A stretch of 10,652 bases of DNA from Prevotella sp. GTDB lineage: Bacteria > Bacteroidota > Bacteroidia > Bacteroidales > Bacteroidaceae. The stretch spans positions 1-10,652 of the forward strand of contig JAFRQC010000119.1 in assembly GCA_017428805.1 (NCBI GenBank). The letters run 5' to 3'. Position 1 is the stretch's first letter. Each line of letters starts with the position of its first letter. A model generated the notes under the pieces. It saw only the letters and a program-made list of their open reading frames with translations, was not told the DNA's origin and ran no database searches. Of the stretch, positions 1 through 6,152 are shown in pieces. The translations under genes and the position numbers were made by a program.

Positions 1-195
1 CAGAATGTCAAACCCAAGGATGAGGCTGAACTACAGAAGACCTTGCCTTATCTCCGTTTGCAGATGAAGGCCCTGATAGCCCGTGACATCTGGGAAATGA
101 GCGAATACTTCTCCATCTTCAACGAGAGCAGCGAGATTGTTAAGAAGGCCCTCGAAGTGATCACAGATAGAGAATACTCTCAGGCCCCATATTGA
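1..195 (+). CDS. C-terminal end of an S41-family (carboxyl-terminal processing) protease, partial
   Basis: Frame 1 is open from the window edge to a TGA at 193-195, giving 64 residues of a protein that begins upstream. The tail contains LKALIARDIWEMSEYF-like sequence (here LQMKALIARDIWEMSEYFS) followed by a stretch ending in VKKALEVI. This pattern is what I recall from the extreme C-terminus of Bacteroidales S41 periplasmic proteases, after the catalytic domain. The catalytic Ser/Lys and PDZ domain would lie outside the window, so the assignment rests on the tail alone. In Bacteroidales an S41 protease gene is often found near dapB, lepB and a WbqC gene, which fits the neighbours here. Its last 35 bp overlap the 3' end of the convergent WbqC-family gene. 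Confidence 0.6.
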   Translation, partial: QNVKPKDEAELQKTLPYLRLQMKALIARDIWEMSEYFSIFNESSEIVKKALEVITDREYSQAPY

Positions 196-787
196 ACAAG
201 AGGTCGAGAATCGAAAGATTTGGCAGGAAGCCGTGCTTCTGCTGATACACTTGATAGTACGGCTTTGGTTCGAAATCGGGATCAGGCAGAGGGTTCTTGG
301 GGCGGATCGCCGAGCGATAGTCTATTGCAGCAGAGTAATCATCTGTAAACTGTAAACTGTAAACTGTAAACTTTTCCGTTAGTCTTACTCGGGGCTGGAT
401 GTCGATTAATTCGCAGATTTTGGTTCTGATGGCTTCGTTGAAATCGATCAGATAGTCCCAGCGCTGTTCGAAGAACGGACGGATATCATCCTGATAATAC
501 TCGAAGAACGGACTCTCACCATAGGCACTCTGCAAGGCGTTCCAATGCAGATGGCGCCAGTTGCCGTGGTCGCTGATGCGTGTATCCTTGATAAGTGGTG
601 AGCCTCCTCGCTCCGTCGGAACGGTGAGGGCTTGGATGCCCTGCGTGGTGGCGATGAGGCAGCGGTTACGGTAGGTCTGCTTCTGGAAACTCTCCCACTG
701 TTCTATCTGAACATCTTCGGCCCGATGCAGTTTCTGATACCACTGCACCGGGCCGAAATAGGTTGTACTAAGCAATACTGCCTCCAT
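161..787 (-). CDS. WbqC-like family protein with a repeat-derived insertion
   Basis: This 208-residue protein resembles the WbqC-like family, whose members occur in surface-polysaccharide loci and near lepB in Bacteroidetes. The biochemical activity is unsettled. Supporting motifs are the N-terminal STTYFGPVQWYQKL, an RNRCLIATTQGIQALTVP segment near residues 41-57, NWRHLHWNALQSAYG at 76-90, PFFEYYQDDI at 93-102, and the C-terminal LPNLSILDLLFNMGPES. The ATG at 785-787 starts directly at the conserved N-terminus. Residues about 139-151 (FTVYSLQFTDDY) are translated from a 37-bp dispersed repeat at 335-371. Family members usually have an ordinary short loop before the DYR.AI.PK motif, so this looks like an in-frame acquisition. 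The gene was probably co-transcribed with lepB, and a second repeat pair now separates the two. Confidence 0.85.
   Translation of the reverse strand: MEAVLLSTTYFGPVQWYQKLHRAEDVQIEQWESFQKQTYRNRCLIATTQGIQALTVPTERGGSPLIKDTRISDHGNWRHLHWNALQSAYGESPFFEYYQDDIRPFFEQRWDYLIDFNEAIRTKICELIDIQPRVRLTEKFTVYSLQFTDDYSAAIDYRSAIRPKNPLPDPDFEPKPYYQVYQQKHGFLPNLSILDLLFNMGPESILYL
335..371 (+). repeat. 37-bp heptamer repeat, solo copy inside the WbqC-family gene
   Basis: The plus strand reads GTAATCATC (335-343) followed by four exact TGTAAAC units (344-371). On the minus strand this is translated in frame as FTVYSLQFTDDY. No flanking direct duplication is visible (330-334 is GCAGA, 372-376 is TTTTC). It is the only copy in the window with four identical heptamers. 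Confidence 0.93.
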
Positions 788-796
788 ATTCTATTT

Positions 797-833
797 GTTT
801 ACAGTTTACGGTTTACAGTTTACAGTTGATAAC
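797..833 (-). repeat. 37-bp heptamer repeat, left end of the 112-bp element
   Basis: The plus strand reads GTTTACA, GTTTACG, GTTTACA, GTTTACA (797-824) and then GTTGATAAC (825-833). The last part differs from the usual GATGATTAC at two positions, making this the most diverged head in the window. The orientation is opposite to the copy at 872-908. Confidence 0.9.
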
Positions 834-871
834 CGAGCAAGCCATTCTCAAGACTCTTCATATCTATAGAA

Positions 872-908
872 GTAATCATCTGTAAACCGTAAACTGTAAA
901 CCGTAAAC
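872..908 (+). repeat. 37-bp heptamer repeat, right end of the 112-bp element
   Basis: GTAATCATC (872-880) is followed by TGTAAAC, CGTAAAC, TGTAAAC, CGTAAAC (881-908). Its last base supplies the G of the lepB stop codon TAG on the minus strand (908-910). Confidence 0.92.
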
Positions 909-2338
909 TATTTGATATTGTCTACAATCCGTCCCAGTCGGCTCCAACGGATGCCACCTATGCCGCTGTGGTCAGGATCACTCGACCACCAGATGAAGAT
1001 GGGCTTGCCGACGATGTGGTCTTCAGGCACGAAGCCCCAGTAGCGGGAGTCGGCAGAGTTGTGACGGTTGTCGCCCTGCATCCAGTAGTAGTCCATCTTA
1101 AAGGTATACTCGCGGGCTTCCTGGTCGTTGATGAAGATCTTGCCGTCGCGGATTTCGAGTTTGTTGCCCTCATACACCTTGATGGGACGCTCATAAACGG
1201 CGATGTTATCAAGTGTCAGGCGGATCTTCTCTCCCTTTTTCGGAATCCACACGGGACCGTAATTGTCTCGTGTCCAGTGCTTGTTGCCGTTCAGCGGATA
1301 GATCTCCAGATCGTTGGCATCGGTATTCAGCGTGACGCTCTCCACGATGTCCTTCCTGGCCTGCAACGATGTGACGGCGTGTTTCGTCAACGGCAAATAG
1401 CCCAACGTGTTCAGGCTCGTCAGGTCTTCCATCGAGATGCCGAGGTCATCCATCACTTCTTCGGGAATGGCCTGCTTCAGTTTCACACGATAGGTGTACT
1501 GCACATTCTCAGGTTCCTTATTGGCCTTGCCGTCGAGATAGACGATGTGGTTGCGGATTTCAAGTGTCTGTCCGGGCAGTCCTACGCAGCGTTTCACGTA
1601 GTTCTCACGACGGTCCGTCGGACGGGTGATGATCTCTCCATACTCCGCCTGGTTCCGCCATAGTTCGTTGCGCCCGGCTGCATAGATGGCATCGAAATAC
1701 TGTATCCGCTGCTCTGCCGACAACGAGTCAGGATTAGGACGGTTCGGATAAATCTGGTAACCGATGCTGTAACACATCTGATAGTAGTCATACGACTGAT
1801 ACTGGGGTGCAGAACAGAGCGTGTCGCCAGCGGGGAAGTTGAACACCACGATATCATTCAGCTGCACGTCGCCCAGTCCCTTCACACGGCGGTAGTCCCA
1901 GTGGGGCCATTCAATATAGCTCTTGCACTCTACGACAGGCAGCGTATGCTGTGTCAGCGGCATTGTCAACGGCGTCTGTGGGATACGGGGGCCGTAGCTC
2001 ACTTTCGACACGAACAGATAATCGCCCGTCAGCAACGACTTCTCTAACGAACTCGATGGAATCACGTAGTTCTGGAAGAAGAACTGGTTGATGAAATAAA
2101 CAGCCACGAGGGCAAACACCAAAGCATCGATCCACGACATGACGAACTTCACGGGTCTTTCCGCTTCCTTCCACCACTGCCACTTGATCTTCTTGGTGAT
2201 ATAGACATCAAAGATAAACGGTATCACCAACAGTCCCCACCACGACTTCACCCAGTAGAGGAACAACAGATACAATATCAGCACGACGATGAACTTCGCC
2301 CACTGTACCTTAGGATTAAATTCTTTCTTCTTTTCCAT
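908..2338 (-). CDS. lepB: Signal peptidase I (long Bacteroidetes form)
   Basis: This membrane-bound Ser-Lys protease cleaves signal peptides from exported proteins on the outer face of the inner membrane. It has 476 residues, longer than the usual 320 or so, as is common in Bacteroidetes. Hydrophobic segments lie near residues 16-47 and 67-88. The catalytic Ser motif follows the second of these: NYVIPSSSLEKSLLTGDY, with Ser97 before Leu98, where many enzymes have Met. The catalytic Lys is Lys249 in ENYVKRCVGLPGQTLE, and the conserved GDNRHNSADSR motif is at 422-432. The extra length is between the Ser and Lys boxes and between Lys249 and the last box. The ATG at 2336-2338 begins 3 nt after the dapB stop, so the two are translationally close. 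The stop codon TAG is completed by the first base of an inserted repeat. Confidence 0.96.
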   Translation of the reverse strand: MEKKKEFNPKVQWAKFIVVLILYLLFLYWVKSWWGLLVIPFIFDVYITKKIKWQWWKEAERPVKFVMSWIDALVFALVAVYFINQFFFQNYVIPSSSLEKSLLTGDYLFVSKVSYGPRIPQTPLTMPLTQHTLPVVECKSYIEWPHWDYRRVKGLGDVQLNDIVVFNFPAGDTLCSAPQYQSYDYYQMCYSIGYQIYPNRPNPDSLSAEQRIQYFDAIYAAGRNELWRNQAEYGEIITRPTDRRENYVKRCVGLPGQTLEIRNHIVYLDGKANKEPENVQYTYRVKLKQAIPEEVMDDLGISMEDLTSLNTLGYLPLTKHAVTSLQARKDIVESVTLNTDANDLEIYPLNGNKHWTRDNYGPVWIPKKGEKIRLTLDNIAVYERPIKVYEGNKLEIRDGKIFINDQEAREYTFKMDYYWMQGDNRHNSADSRYWGFVPEDHIVGKPIFIWWSSDPDHSGIGGIRWSRLGRIVDNIK

Positions 2339-2341
2339 CTT

Positions 2342-3055
2342 CTAAAACTTAAACATATCTGATATAGTCAGCAAACCCTGATGCTCCTTGGTGTACTCCG
2401 CAGCCAAGACTGCTCCGAGGGCAAAGCCCTTACGGCTATGGGCATCGTGGGTAATGGTGATCAAATCGGCATCTGAGTCATAGCGGATGGTGTGGATGCC
2501 TGGCACTTCACCACGACGGATATGATCCACTCGAAGGTACTTCTTGTCTGTGGTATCTTCTTTCCACGCCTCCTTACGGTCGATGTTCTCTACTATTTCC
2601 TCTGCCAGCGTGATAGCCGTACCGCTGGGATGATCGAGCTTGTGTACGTGGTGCGTCTCCTCTATCTCCACATCATACTGGGGGAATTGGTTCATAATCT
2701 TGGCCAGATAACGGTTCACGGCCGAGAAGATGGCCACGCCGATGGAGAAGTTCGAAGCCCAGAAGAGGGTCTTGCCATTTGCACAAGCCTCGCGCACCTC
2801 GTCACCGTGCTCCTTCATCCAGCCAGTAGAACCTGAGACAACCTTCACGCCCTTGGCCCAAGCCTTCAGGTAATTGCCGTAGGCGGCTTGCGGAGCCGTA
2901 AACTCAATGGCTACATCAGCCGATGCAAAGGCCTCGGAATCGAAGTCCTGCTGGTTGTCGATGTCGATAATACTCACTATTTCATGACCACGGTCCAGTG
3001 CGATTTGTTCAATCATCTTACCCATCTTGCCGTAGCCGATTAATGCTATTTTCAT
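2342..3055 (-). CDS. dapB: 4-hydroxy-tetrahydrodipicolinate reductase
   Basis: DapB reduces the DapA product with NAD(P)H on the path to diaminopimelate and lysine, in the cytoplasm. It has 237 residues, shorter than the E. coli enzyme (273) but usual for Bacteroidetes. The N-terminal Rossmann domain shows GYGKMGK at 7-13 and an acidic residue pair at the end of the second strand (IDIDN, 30-34), suggesting NADH use. The substrate domain carries the signature EETHHVHKLDHPSGTA, in which His135 and Lys139 correspond to the E. coli catalytic His159/Lys163, and Gly145-Thr146 contact the substrate. SNFSIGV at 101-107 is also a family motif. The start ATG sits 22 nt downstream of a good -7 box, so transcription probably starts here and continues into lepB. 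Confidence 0.97.
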   Translation of the reverse strand: MKIALIGYGKMGKMIEQIALDRGHEIVSIIDIDNQQDFDSEAFASADVAIEFTAPQAAYGNYLKAWAKGVKVVSGSTGWMKEHGDEVREACANGKTLFWASNFSIGVAIFSAVNRYLAKIMNQFPQYDVEIEETHHVHKLDHPSGTAITLAEEIVENIDRKEAWKEDTTDKKYLRVDHIRRGEVPGIHTIRYDSDADLITITHDAHSRKGFALGAVLAAEYTKEHQGLLTISDMFKF

Positions 3056-3077
3056 ACCCTTTATTGATTAGTCGCTG

Positions 3078-3085
3078 CAAAATTA
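3078..3085 (-). promoter_or_regulatory. Putative -7 box of the dapB promoter
   Basis: The minus strand reads TAATTTTG followed by CAGCGA, a full match to the Bacteroidetes TAnnTTTG -7 element. It lies 22 nt upstream of the dapB ATG. I see no clear TTTG-type -33 box at the usual 19-20 nt spacing. The 14-base string TAATTTTGCAGCGA is shared exactly with the DUF2851 promoter. Confidence 0.6.
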
Positions 3086-3144
3086 CTCATTATTTTTATA
3101 TAATGTGCATTCTGTATTAATAATTTTGCATTATTACGATTATT

Positions 3145-4269
3145 TCACAGCAGCAAATGGTATATTCCTCCCGCCAACGGCTTCACTACGCCTTTCATCT
3201 CCAGTTGGAAGAGCAGAGCCGTGAGACGGCCGATGGGGATGCCAGTCTTCACGGTGATGATGTTGAGTTGGAGGTCGTTGGTTTGTTGTAGTAGACTGAC
3301 TACCTGATCCTCTTCTGGCGAGAGGTCTGGAAAGAGATTTCGCTCGATTCCATCGGCAAAAGCCTGCTGTCGACGGGTCTCATCCAACCATCCCATCGCC
3401 TTCACGAAGTCCTCAGCATTGGAAATCAGACCTGCCCCATTGTCACGGATCAGGTTATTGCAGCCCTCGGAATACGGCTGTCCCACATTACCAGGAAAAG
3501 CAAAGACTGCACGGGCATAACTTTGGGCAATCTCAGCGGTGATCAACCCTCCTCCTCTAGCACCGCTTTCAATCAAAATGGTCGCGTCTGCGATACCTGC
3601 CACAATACGGTTGCGACGCACGAAGTTAGGCTTGTCGGCATTCGTCTGGGTCATAAATTCCGTAAGTAGTCCACCGTGGTTCAGCATTTGTGCAGCCGTA
3701 TCACGGTGGCGATAGGGATAGATTTGATCCAGTCCATGCGCCAGCACACCCACCGTCGGATAACCATTCTCCAAAGCCTGCCTGTGAGCACAGATGTCAA
3801 CGCCATACGCCAATCCACTGACTATCAGCACCTCAGGGCAATATTGCCGTAGGTCTCTGACGAAGCGGCGGATCAGGTCTTCACCATAGGTTGTCATCCT
3901 TCGTGTGCCTATGATGCTGATGATCCGTGTCTGGTTCAGGTCTGCGTTTCCTGTATAATAGATGATAATAGGTGCATCGGGGCACTCTGTGAGCCGTTGG
4001 GGATAGTCATCACTGGTCAGCGTCAAAGCCCGAATGCGATGTTCTTCCATAAAGCGGATTTCAGCCTCAGCCCGTCTCATCGGCTCGTTCCAGTCCTTGA
4101 GTGCCTCCACCAGTCGCGGCGAGGCATCCTTAATAATATCTCCAATCTCATTCCGATGTTCAAACAACAACTGTGCACTACCCACAGCCTTATACAGTTC
4201 CAGCGCCTGCTGGTAATTGAAATTCGTCAGGCGCGTCAGCGCCATCGTGTAAAATATCTCCTGGTCCAT
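3145..4269 (-). CDS. dprA: DNA processing protein DprA/Smf
   Basis: DprA binds incoming single-stranded DNA and loads RecA during natural transformation. Many non-competent bacteria also keep it. Of 374 residues, about 10-60 form the N-terminal helical/HhH region, about 80-300 the extended Rossmann fold, and about 312-374 a small C-terminal winged-helix domain. Core motifs are IIGTRR at 119-124, SGLAYGVD at 151-158, GVLAHGLDQIYP at 174-185, FVRRNRIVAG at 217-226, SGARGGGLITA at 235-245 and NVGQPYSEGCNNLI at 261-274. The ATG at 4267-4269 is 6 bp from the left terminal repeat of the four-helix-bundle insert. That insert now separates dprA from the DUF2851 gene, so dprA may have lost its former upstream leader. 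dapB follows after 89 bp. Confidence 0.96.
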   Translation of the reverse strand: MDQEIFYTMALTRLTNFNYQQALELYKAVGSAQLLFEHRNEIGDIIKDASPRLVEALKDWNEPMRRAEAEIRFMEEHRIRALTLTSDDYPQRLTECPDAPIIIYYTGNADLNQTRIISIIGTRRMTTYGEDLIRRFVRDLRQYCPEVLIVSGLAYGVDICAHRQALENGYPTVGVLAHGLDQIYPYRHRDTAAQMLNHGGLLTEFMTQTNADKPNFVRRNRIVAGIADATILIESGARGGGLITAEIAQSYARAVFAFPGNVGQPYSEGCNNLIRDNGAGLISNAEDFVKAMGWLDETRRQQAFADGIERNLFPDLSPEEDQVVSLLQQTNDLQLNIITVKTGIPIGRLTALLFQLEMKGVVKPLAGGIYHLLL

Positions 4270-4275
4270 TTTTTA

Positions 4276-4312
4276 GTTTACAGTTTACGGTTTACAGTTT
4301 ACAGATGATTAC
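4276..4312 (-). repeat. 37-bp heptamer repeat, left terminal inverted repeat of the S23 element
   Basis: The plus strand reads GTTTACA, GTTTACG, GTTTACA, GTTTACA, then GATGATTAC. Its complement encodes the last codons and TAA stop (4299-4301) of the four-helix-bundle gene (GNHL-stop). Confidence 0.95.
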
Positions 4313-4685
4313 CTTGTATGCGAGACTTAAGCGTTGATTGCATCGAAGATAGCATCTTATAAATCATCACTATCTTTTCTCCTGATTGTTGTAATTGATC
4401 CTGATTAATGTAGCCCAAATCAAATGATATTTCCAATTGACACATTATTTCCATCAGAGAACCATAAGCAATTTCAAGAAAATGGAATTGTTCTTTCGGC
4501 GAAACCTTAGAAGTTCCTTCTGCAATATTTGAAGGAACTGATATTACAGCCCTTCGCATCTGGTCTCCTAATGCATAAACCTCAGCATTGGGGAACGATT
4601 CAACGATTGAATAAACGTCTTTCACCAACTGTTTCGACAGTTGATAAACATTCAACTTTCTATATGAGAAATCAAATTCTATCAT
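4299..4685 (-). CDS. Four-helix-bundle protein, 23S rRNA intervening-sequence (S23/IVS) family
   Basis: The protein has 128 residues from the ATG at 4683-4685 and is rich in helix. The signature RRAVISVPSNIAEG lies at 44-57, preceded by DFSYRKLNVYQLSKQLV and followed by FHFLEIAYGSLMEIMCQLEIS (68-88 region). This pattern is diagnostic of the S23 four-helix-bundle family found as ORFs inside 23S rRNA intervening sequences and, in a distant branch, as the Avd accessory protein of diversity-generating retroelements. The molecular role of stand-alone members is not known. The open frame continues upstream to 4769, but that extension is only translated repeat and has no ATG. No retroelement reverse transcriptase or rRNA gene lies nearby. 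The gene sits between perfect inverted repeats, and its stop codon lies inside one of them. Confidence 0.9.
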   Translation of the reverse strand: MIEFDFSYRKLNVYQLSKQLVKDVYSIVESFPNAEVYALGDQMRRAVISVPSNIAEGTSKVSPKEQFHFLEIAYGSLMEIMCQLEISFDLGYINQDQLQQSGEKIVMIYKMLSSMQSTLKSRIQGNHL

Positions 4686-4730
4686 AATTTTAACTTTATA
4701 TCTTCTTACTATTCGTTTCCGATCTCCAGT

Positions 4731-4767
4731 GTAATCATCTGTAAACTGTAAACCGTAAACTGTAAAC
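4731..4767 (+). repeat. 37-bp heptamer repeat, right terminal inverted repeat of the S23 element
   Basis: GTAATCATC (4731-4739) is followed by TGTAAAC, TGTAAAC, CGTAAAC, TGTAAAC. It is the exact reverse complement of 4276-4312. It ends 6 bp before the DUF2851 stop codon. Confidence 0.95.
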
Positions 4768-4773
4768 AAACCT

Positions 4774-6069
4774 CTACTTTCGTTTAAGATACTCGTATCC
4801 GAAGCGGCAACGAAGGCAGTCCTTTTTGTCGCAGTATTCCTTCTTGAGTTGGATGAGGGCCTGGGAGTCTCCTGCCGTCTGGACGGGAAGACCCACCTGT
4901 TGCCACATACGGATGATGTAATTGTTCTCTGCCTTCAGTTGTTCCAGGAAATCGAAGGCACGGTCGCAAAGCACTTCCTTCGAACGGTGACGCCCGTAGG
5001 CAAACAGCATCGGGATGGCTGTATTGATCATCAACAGATTCAATGAACCGTAGGTCAGATGCTTCTCCGTCTTCGAACTGGTGGAGCCGAAGGTGTAGTG
5101 CGTTTCCCAATAAGGAGTTACGTGGGATGAGAAGAGCGTCTTCAACTGTTCGATGGTCTCACATTCCACCAATTGGCTCAGCCCGGCCTTTTGCTGATAG
5201 TAGAGGTTGGCCAGTTGTGAGATGCGGATATGGGGGAAGTTCTGAGGGCGCAGCCTGAGGAACCGCCAGAGATGGAAATCTATCGGTTTCATCGAGAACT
5301 TGTGGGCCAGATAAAGGTATTCGTTGCGCAACTTGGCGAAGTAACCCTCGTTGAGCGCATCCTTCTGATAATACTCCGGCACCGCCTCGAGTTCAAGTAG
5401 TCCTGCCTGTCCCATAAAGATAGCCTCAATCTGGAAGAGGTCGTCACGATGGTGGTTCACGGCATCAAGGGGAATACTCTGCGCCCACTGTTCAAAAACC
5501 TCGCCATTGATGCCGAAGCCATAGTTGCGGGCCAGCGTCATGAAGTAAGCTCCCTCCCACGAGCCGCCACACAACTCTGCCCGTCGCTTGATAGCCTCCG
5601 TCTTCTGCTCCAGCCGCTCCGTCTGGAGAGCCGCCATCCACGAGTGTACCAGCAGTCGCGTCAAGTCGGGAATCACCTTATAACACGGCGGATAGCTGTC
5701 CGTCTTCAACAGTTCCTCATAGTGCTCCCTCACGTTCTCTGGCACGTCGAGCTGCATCTGCCTGACGAACTCCCCATTGGTGTTCATCACCTCCGCATCG
5801 AGCACACCAGCCACGTGCAGAATCACGTTGTCGTAGTTCTTGTCCTTGTCGTGACCATGCAGATACCAGTCGCTCGACTTGTCGTGGATCTCCACATTGC
5901 CCACCCACAACGTCCGTCCGATTCTCACTTTTGCATTAAAGAAGTCCGGGCCTGCGTTTCTATTGTGCAGCCCAGAATCGATCACCTCGACAGTCTGTCC
6001 GTCGCTTGTCTGTAGCTCCCTCAACGGGAACAGCTTGTGCTTCCACACATAATGCAATAATTGTTCCAT
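4774..6069 (-). CDS. DUF2851 family protein
   Basis: A Bacteroidetes protein family with no established function, 431 residues here, the usual length. The N-terminal region has the family hallmark LLHYVWKHKLFPLREL, then VEVIDSGLHNRNAGPDFFNA (28-46) and WVGNVEIHDKSSDW (55-68). A possible metal or nuclease-type arrangement is visible: Asp42 in GPD, Glu60 and His62 in VEIH, His71, His73 and His85. This recalls the D-(x)n-ExK layout of PD-(D/E)XK nucleases, but that is my speculation. The C-terminus carries a Cys cluster, C413-x4-C418-x2-C421, which could bind a metal. There is no signal peptide or membrane segment, so it is probably cytoplasmic. It heads the minus-strand gene string and has its own well-formed promoter. 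The neighbour dprA suggests DNA metabolism only weakly. Confidence 0.88.
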   Translation of the reverse strand: MEQLLHYVWKHKLFPLRELQTSDGQTVEVIDSGLHNRNAGPDFFNAKVRIGRTLWVGNVEIHDKSSDWYLHGHDKDKNYDNVILHVAGVLDAEVMNTNGEFVRQMQLDVPENVREHYEELLKTDSYPPCYKVIPDLTRLLVHSWMAALQTERLEQKTEAIKRRAELCGGSWEGAYFMTLARNYGFGINGEVFEQWAQSIPLDAVNHHRDDLFQIEAIFMGQAGLLELEAVPEYYQKDALNEGYFAKLRNEYLYLAHKFSMKPIDFHLWRFLRLRPQNFPHIRISQLANLYYQQKAGLSQLVECETIEQLKTLFSSHVTPYWETHYTFGSTSSKTEKHLTYGSLNLLMINTAIPMLFAYGRHRSKEVLCDRAFDFLEQLKAENNYIIRMWQQVGLPVQTAGDSQALIQLKKEYCDKKDCLRCRFGYEYLKRK

Positions 6070-6097
6070 AGTGGCAATTTAAGTTGTTAACTCGCTG

Positions 6098-6129
6098 CAA
6101 AATTAATGGTTTTTCCTGAAATGACCAAA
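6098..6129 (-). promoter_or_regulatory. Bacteroidetes-type promoter of the DUF2851 gene
   Basis: On the minus strand a TTTG -33 box (6126-6129) is separated by 20 nt from a TAATTTTG -7 box (6098-6105). This is close to the consensus TTTG-N19-TAnnTTTG used by the Bacteroidetes primary sigma factor. The -7 box lies 28 nt upstream of the ATG at 6069. Confidence 0.7.
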
Positions 6130-6152
6130 TCTTTAGGTAAAAAAATGTAAAT

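Larger units (their letters stand above)
797..908 (-). mobile_element. 112-bp MITE-like element with inverted 37-bp ends
   Basis: The element is a left copy of the repeat (797-833), a 38-bp spacer (834-871) and an inverted right copy (872-908). The ends match at 32 of 37 positions. TATTT lies immediately outside on both sides (792-796 and 909-913), and the match extends to CTATTTG if the border bases are counted, so it behaves like a target-site duplication. Removing the element plus one duplication leaves lepB stop TAG, then AAT, then the WbqC ATG. The transcript of this region could fold into a long hairpin between the two cistrons. The spacer may encode the end of a four-helix-bundle protein. 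No transposase is present, so mobility would have to be supplied in trans. Calling it mobile is an inference. Confidence 0.65.
4276..4767 (-). mobile_element. 492-bp element: perfect 37-bp terminal inverted repeats around an S23-type gene
   Basis: Left end 4276-4312 and right end 4731-4767 are perfect inverted copies (37/37) with the same order of heptamer variants. The 418 bp between them hold a single gene for a four-helix-bundle protein. The element fits between the DUF2851 stop and the dprA ATG with only 6 bp left on each side (4270-4275 TTTTTA, 4768-4773 AAACCT). No target-site duplication is evident. The perfect identity of the ends contrasts with the diverged pair at 797-908 and suggests recent insertion or ongoing correction. 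Treating it as a discrete element is an inference from the repeat structure. Confidence 0.7.

Noticed and set aside
335..908. Repeated GTAAAC arrays considered as a CRISPR array
   Set aside because: Units are 7 bp in direct tandem with no spacers, copies are in both orientations and scattered among genes, and no cas genes are present.
968..1663. 231-codon plus-strand open frame opposite lepB
   Set aside because: It is a shadow frame. The minus strand carries all the signal peptidase catalytic motifs.
3121..3128. Plus-strand TAATTTTG match between dprA and dapB
   Set aside because: No plus-strand gene follows. It would only read antisense into dprA, and the region is AT-rich enough for a chance match.
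3056..3144. Lysine riboswitch upstream of dapB
   Set aside because: Only 89 bp separate dprA and dapB, and the -7 box leaves a leader of about 15-20 nt, too short for an aptamer.
4299..4685. Avd protein of a diversity-generating retroelement
   Set aside because: There is no reverse transcriptase and no template/variable repeat pair in the window. The general S23 family fits better.
4686..4769. N-terminal extension of the four-helix-bundle gene (MFTVYGLQFTDDY...)
   Set aside because: It starts at a TTG, is a translation of the right terminal repeat, and does not belong to the family. The ATG at 4683-4685 gives the expected length.
4270..4773. Target-site duplication around the 492-bp element
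   Set aside because: The flanks TTTTTA and AAACCT do not match directly, so no duplication is claimed here.
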